Assembly: GCA_027064785.1 (NCBI GenBank)
Contig: JAMOPE010000463.1
Span: 1-5,101 of the forward strand
Direction of reading: 5' to 3'
DNA: 5,101 bases
Source of the DNA: Geobacteraceae bacterium
GTDB taxonomy: Bacteria; Desulfobacterota; Desulfuromonadia; Desulfuromonadales; Geopsychrobacteraceae
Part shown: in pieces, positions 3,632 through 5,101 of the stretch
Position numbering within the stretch: the first letter of the stretch is position 1
Layout: each line of letters begins with the position of its first letter
Notes under the pieces: model-generated
Databases searched by the model: none
What the model was told of the DNA's origin: nothing
Seen by the model: only the letters and a program-made list of their open reading frames with translations
Program-made: the position numbers and the translations under genes

Positions 3632-5101
3632 TTATTGATTGGGAATGGCGTTATTGTAATTTTCAGCGAGAGATATGGGTGTCTCCGCACCGTGGACAAC
3701 TGTATCATGCTGGAAATTAATATCGTCGCGTTCCGGGTAGTCGATGGTAAAATGAAGTCCACGGCTCTCATGACGCTTTAACGCACTTTCAACGATTAAG
3801 CGTGCGACCGTTGTGATATTTCGCAATTCAATAAGATCGGACGTCAGGAGAAAATCCCAGTAGTATTCATCAATCTCTTTTTGAATCAGCAGAATCCTGT
3901 TCATTGCTCTTTGCAGTCGTTTGTCGGAACGAACTATGCCGACATAATTCCACATGCAGCGTCTGATCTCATCCCAGTTGTGGGCAACGATGACCTCTTC
4001 ATCACTGTCGGTTGCATTGCCGCAATCCCATGGTTTCACCGCAGGTGTTTCGGGTGGCGTTTCCGATAATCGTTTAAGGGATGTTTCTGCAGCAATTTTG
4101 GCAAAGACGATGCCTTCAAGCAGGCTGTTACTGGCTAGACGGTTGGCACCATGCAGGCCGGTGCAGGCAACTTCGCCAATGGCAAATAAATTGCCAATAT
4201 TTGTTTCACTGTTTTTATTGACACTCAAACCGCCGCATAGGTAATGAGCTGCCGGAACGACAGGGATCGGTTCTTTTGTCATGTCGATGCCGAAGCTGAG
4301 GCAGGTCTCGTAGATCATCGGGAAGTGATGCTTGATGAAATCGGCCCCCTTGTGGGTGATGTCAAGGAAGACACAATCGGCTCCGGTTTTTTTCATTTCA
4401 CTGTCGATGGCGCGAGCAACAATGTCACGTGGAGCAAGATCTTTTAATTTGTGGTAGGCAGGCATGAACGGATGACCATCCCCCCGTTTCAGGATCCCTC
4501 CTTCTCCACGAACCGCTTCGGAAATCAGAAATGACTTTGCCAATGGATGGTAGAGCGTCGTTGGGTGAAATTGCATGAATTCCATGTTGGCAACATCGGC
4601 ACCGGCTCGCCAGCCGATTGCAACTCCATCACCGGTCGCAATATCGGGATTGCAGGTGTAGAAGTAAACTTTTCCAGCCCCCCCGGTTGCAAGAACAGTA
4701 AACTGCGCACCAAAAGAGATGATCTCTTTCTTGTTGATATCAAGGATATAAGCCCCGAGGCAGCGATTGTGATCGAGTTTTTTCTGTAAAACTTTTGCTT
4801 CTGTGATCAGATCGACAGCGATGTGATGCTGATAAAGGGTGATATTCGGGTGGTTGAGAACCGCTTCAACCAGCGCCCGTTCAATTTCACGGCCAGTGGC
4901 ATCCTTTGCGTGAAGAATCCGCCGGTGACTGTGGCCACCTTCACGGGTCAGATCATATTGGTCGTCATCGTTGCAGCTGAATTCAACACCCCAGTCAATC
5001 AGATCCCGAATTGCATCAGGTCCCGATTTAACAACCAGGTCAACAATCTTGCGGTTGGAGAGCCAGGCTCCCGCAACCATTGTATCTTCAGTATGGGAAT
5101 C
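3632..5101 (-). CDS. nadB: L-aspartate oxidase NadB (N-terminus outside the window)
   Basis: NadB oxidises L-aspartate to iminoaspartate using FAD, the first step of de novo NAD synthesis; NadA then uses the product. Fumarate or oxygen can reoxidise the flavin, so the enzyme works in anaerobes. The visible 489 residues run in frame from the window edge (DSHTEDTMVAG) to TAA at 3634-3632. By comparison with E. coli NadB (540 residues), about 60 N-terminal residues with the FAD-binding GxGxxG are missing. Family motifs in order: REGGHSHRRILHAKDATGRE; QFHPTTLYHP, with the active-site His codon at 4567-4565; LAPRDIVARAID, with the catalytic Arg codon at 4429-4427; VPAAHYLCGG, with the His codon at 4246-4244; and GLHGANRLASNSLLEG, with the Arg codon at 4141-4139. 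These correspond to E. coli His244, Arg290, His351 and Arg386. HPTTLYHP and the rest fit aspartate oxidase rather than succinate dehydrogenase or fumarate reductase subunit A. The ATG at 5080 is internal. It is the first visible gene of a minus-strand operon with chorismate mutase; the promoter lies outside. Confidence 0.96.
   Translation of the reverse strand, partial: DSHTEDTMVAGAWLSNRKIVDLVVKSGPDAIRDLIDWGVEFSCNDDDQYDLTREGGHSHRRILHAKDATGREIERALVEAVLNHPNITLYQHHIAVDLITEAKVLQKKLDHNRCLGAYILDINKKEIISFGAQFTVLATGGAGKVYFYTCNPDIATGDGVAIGWRAGADVANMEFMQFHPTTLYHPLAKSFLISEAVRGEGGILKRGDGHPFMPAYHKLKDLAPRDIVARAIDSEMKKTGADCVFLDITHKGADFIKHHFPMIYETCLSFGIDMTKEPIPVVPAAHYLCGGLSVNKNSETNIGNLFAIGEVACTGLHGANRLASNSLLEGIVFAKIAAETSLKRLSETPPETPAVKPWDCGNATDSDEEVIVAHNWDEIRRCMWNYVGIVRSDKRLQRAMNRILLIQKEIDEYYWDFLLTSDLIELRNITTVARLIVESALKRHESRGLHFTIDYPERDDINFQHDTVVHGAETPISLAENYNNAIPNQ

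Noticed and set aside
3954..4789. Several short plus-strand open frames within nadB
   Set aside because: All are antisense to conserved NadB motifs and none has a plausible protein family or start context.

Overview
The window is ordinary, densely packed bacterial chromosome. It carries two convergent operons of primary metabolism that meet at a shared hairpin near 3096-3125. I see no mobile element, CRISPR array, tRNA or rRNA. Several traits suggest an anaerobic or microaerophilic member of the Desulfuromonadales/Geobacter-type Desulfobacterota. These are the wording of the proteins (a PurF beginning MFDKLHEECGVFG, the long ~270-residue PurQ class), moderate base composition and compact gene spacing. 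This assignment comes from recall of family sequences, not from a search, and is of moderate confidence.

Plus strand, 2-3084: the 3' end of purL, then purQ, purF and pyrE. PurL and PurQ together make FGAM synthase, the fourth step of purine synthesis. PurF is the committing step and uses PRPP and glutamine. PyrE makes OMP from orotate and PRPP. The block therefore places two PRPP-consuming enzymes, one purine and one pyrimidine, next to each other at the end of a purine operon. purL and purQ are separated by 1 nt, purQ and purF by 40 nt, and purF and pyrE by a very AT-rich 45-nt gap.

Minus strand, 5101-3124: nadB (L-aspartate oxidase, 5' end outside the window), then a monofunctional type II chorismate mutase starting with TTG, then a 69-codon gene. 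The small gene looks like the N-terminal ferredoxin-like regulatory domain of a type I-beta DAHP synthase with no catalytic barrel attached. Chorismate mutase and this orphan domain are spaced as a translationally coupled pair: 1 nt lies between stop and start, and the ribosome binding site sits inside the upstream gene.

The most interesting observation is that pair. A stand-alone version of a domain known to carry feedback control of DAHP synthase is encoded with a stand-alone chorismate mutase. This raises the possibility of a split, trans-acting regulatory module for entry into and branching of the shikimate pathway. That function is inference. The rest of the window is conventional housekeeping sequence.
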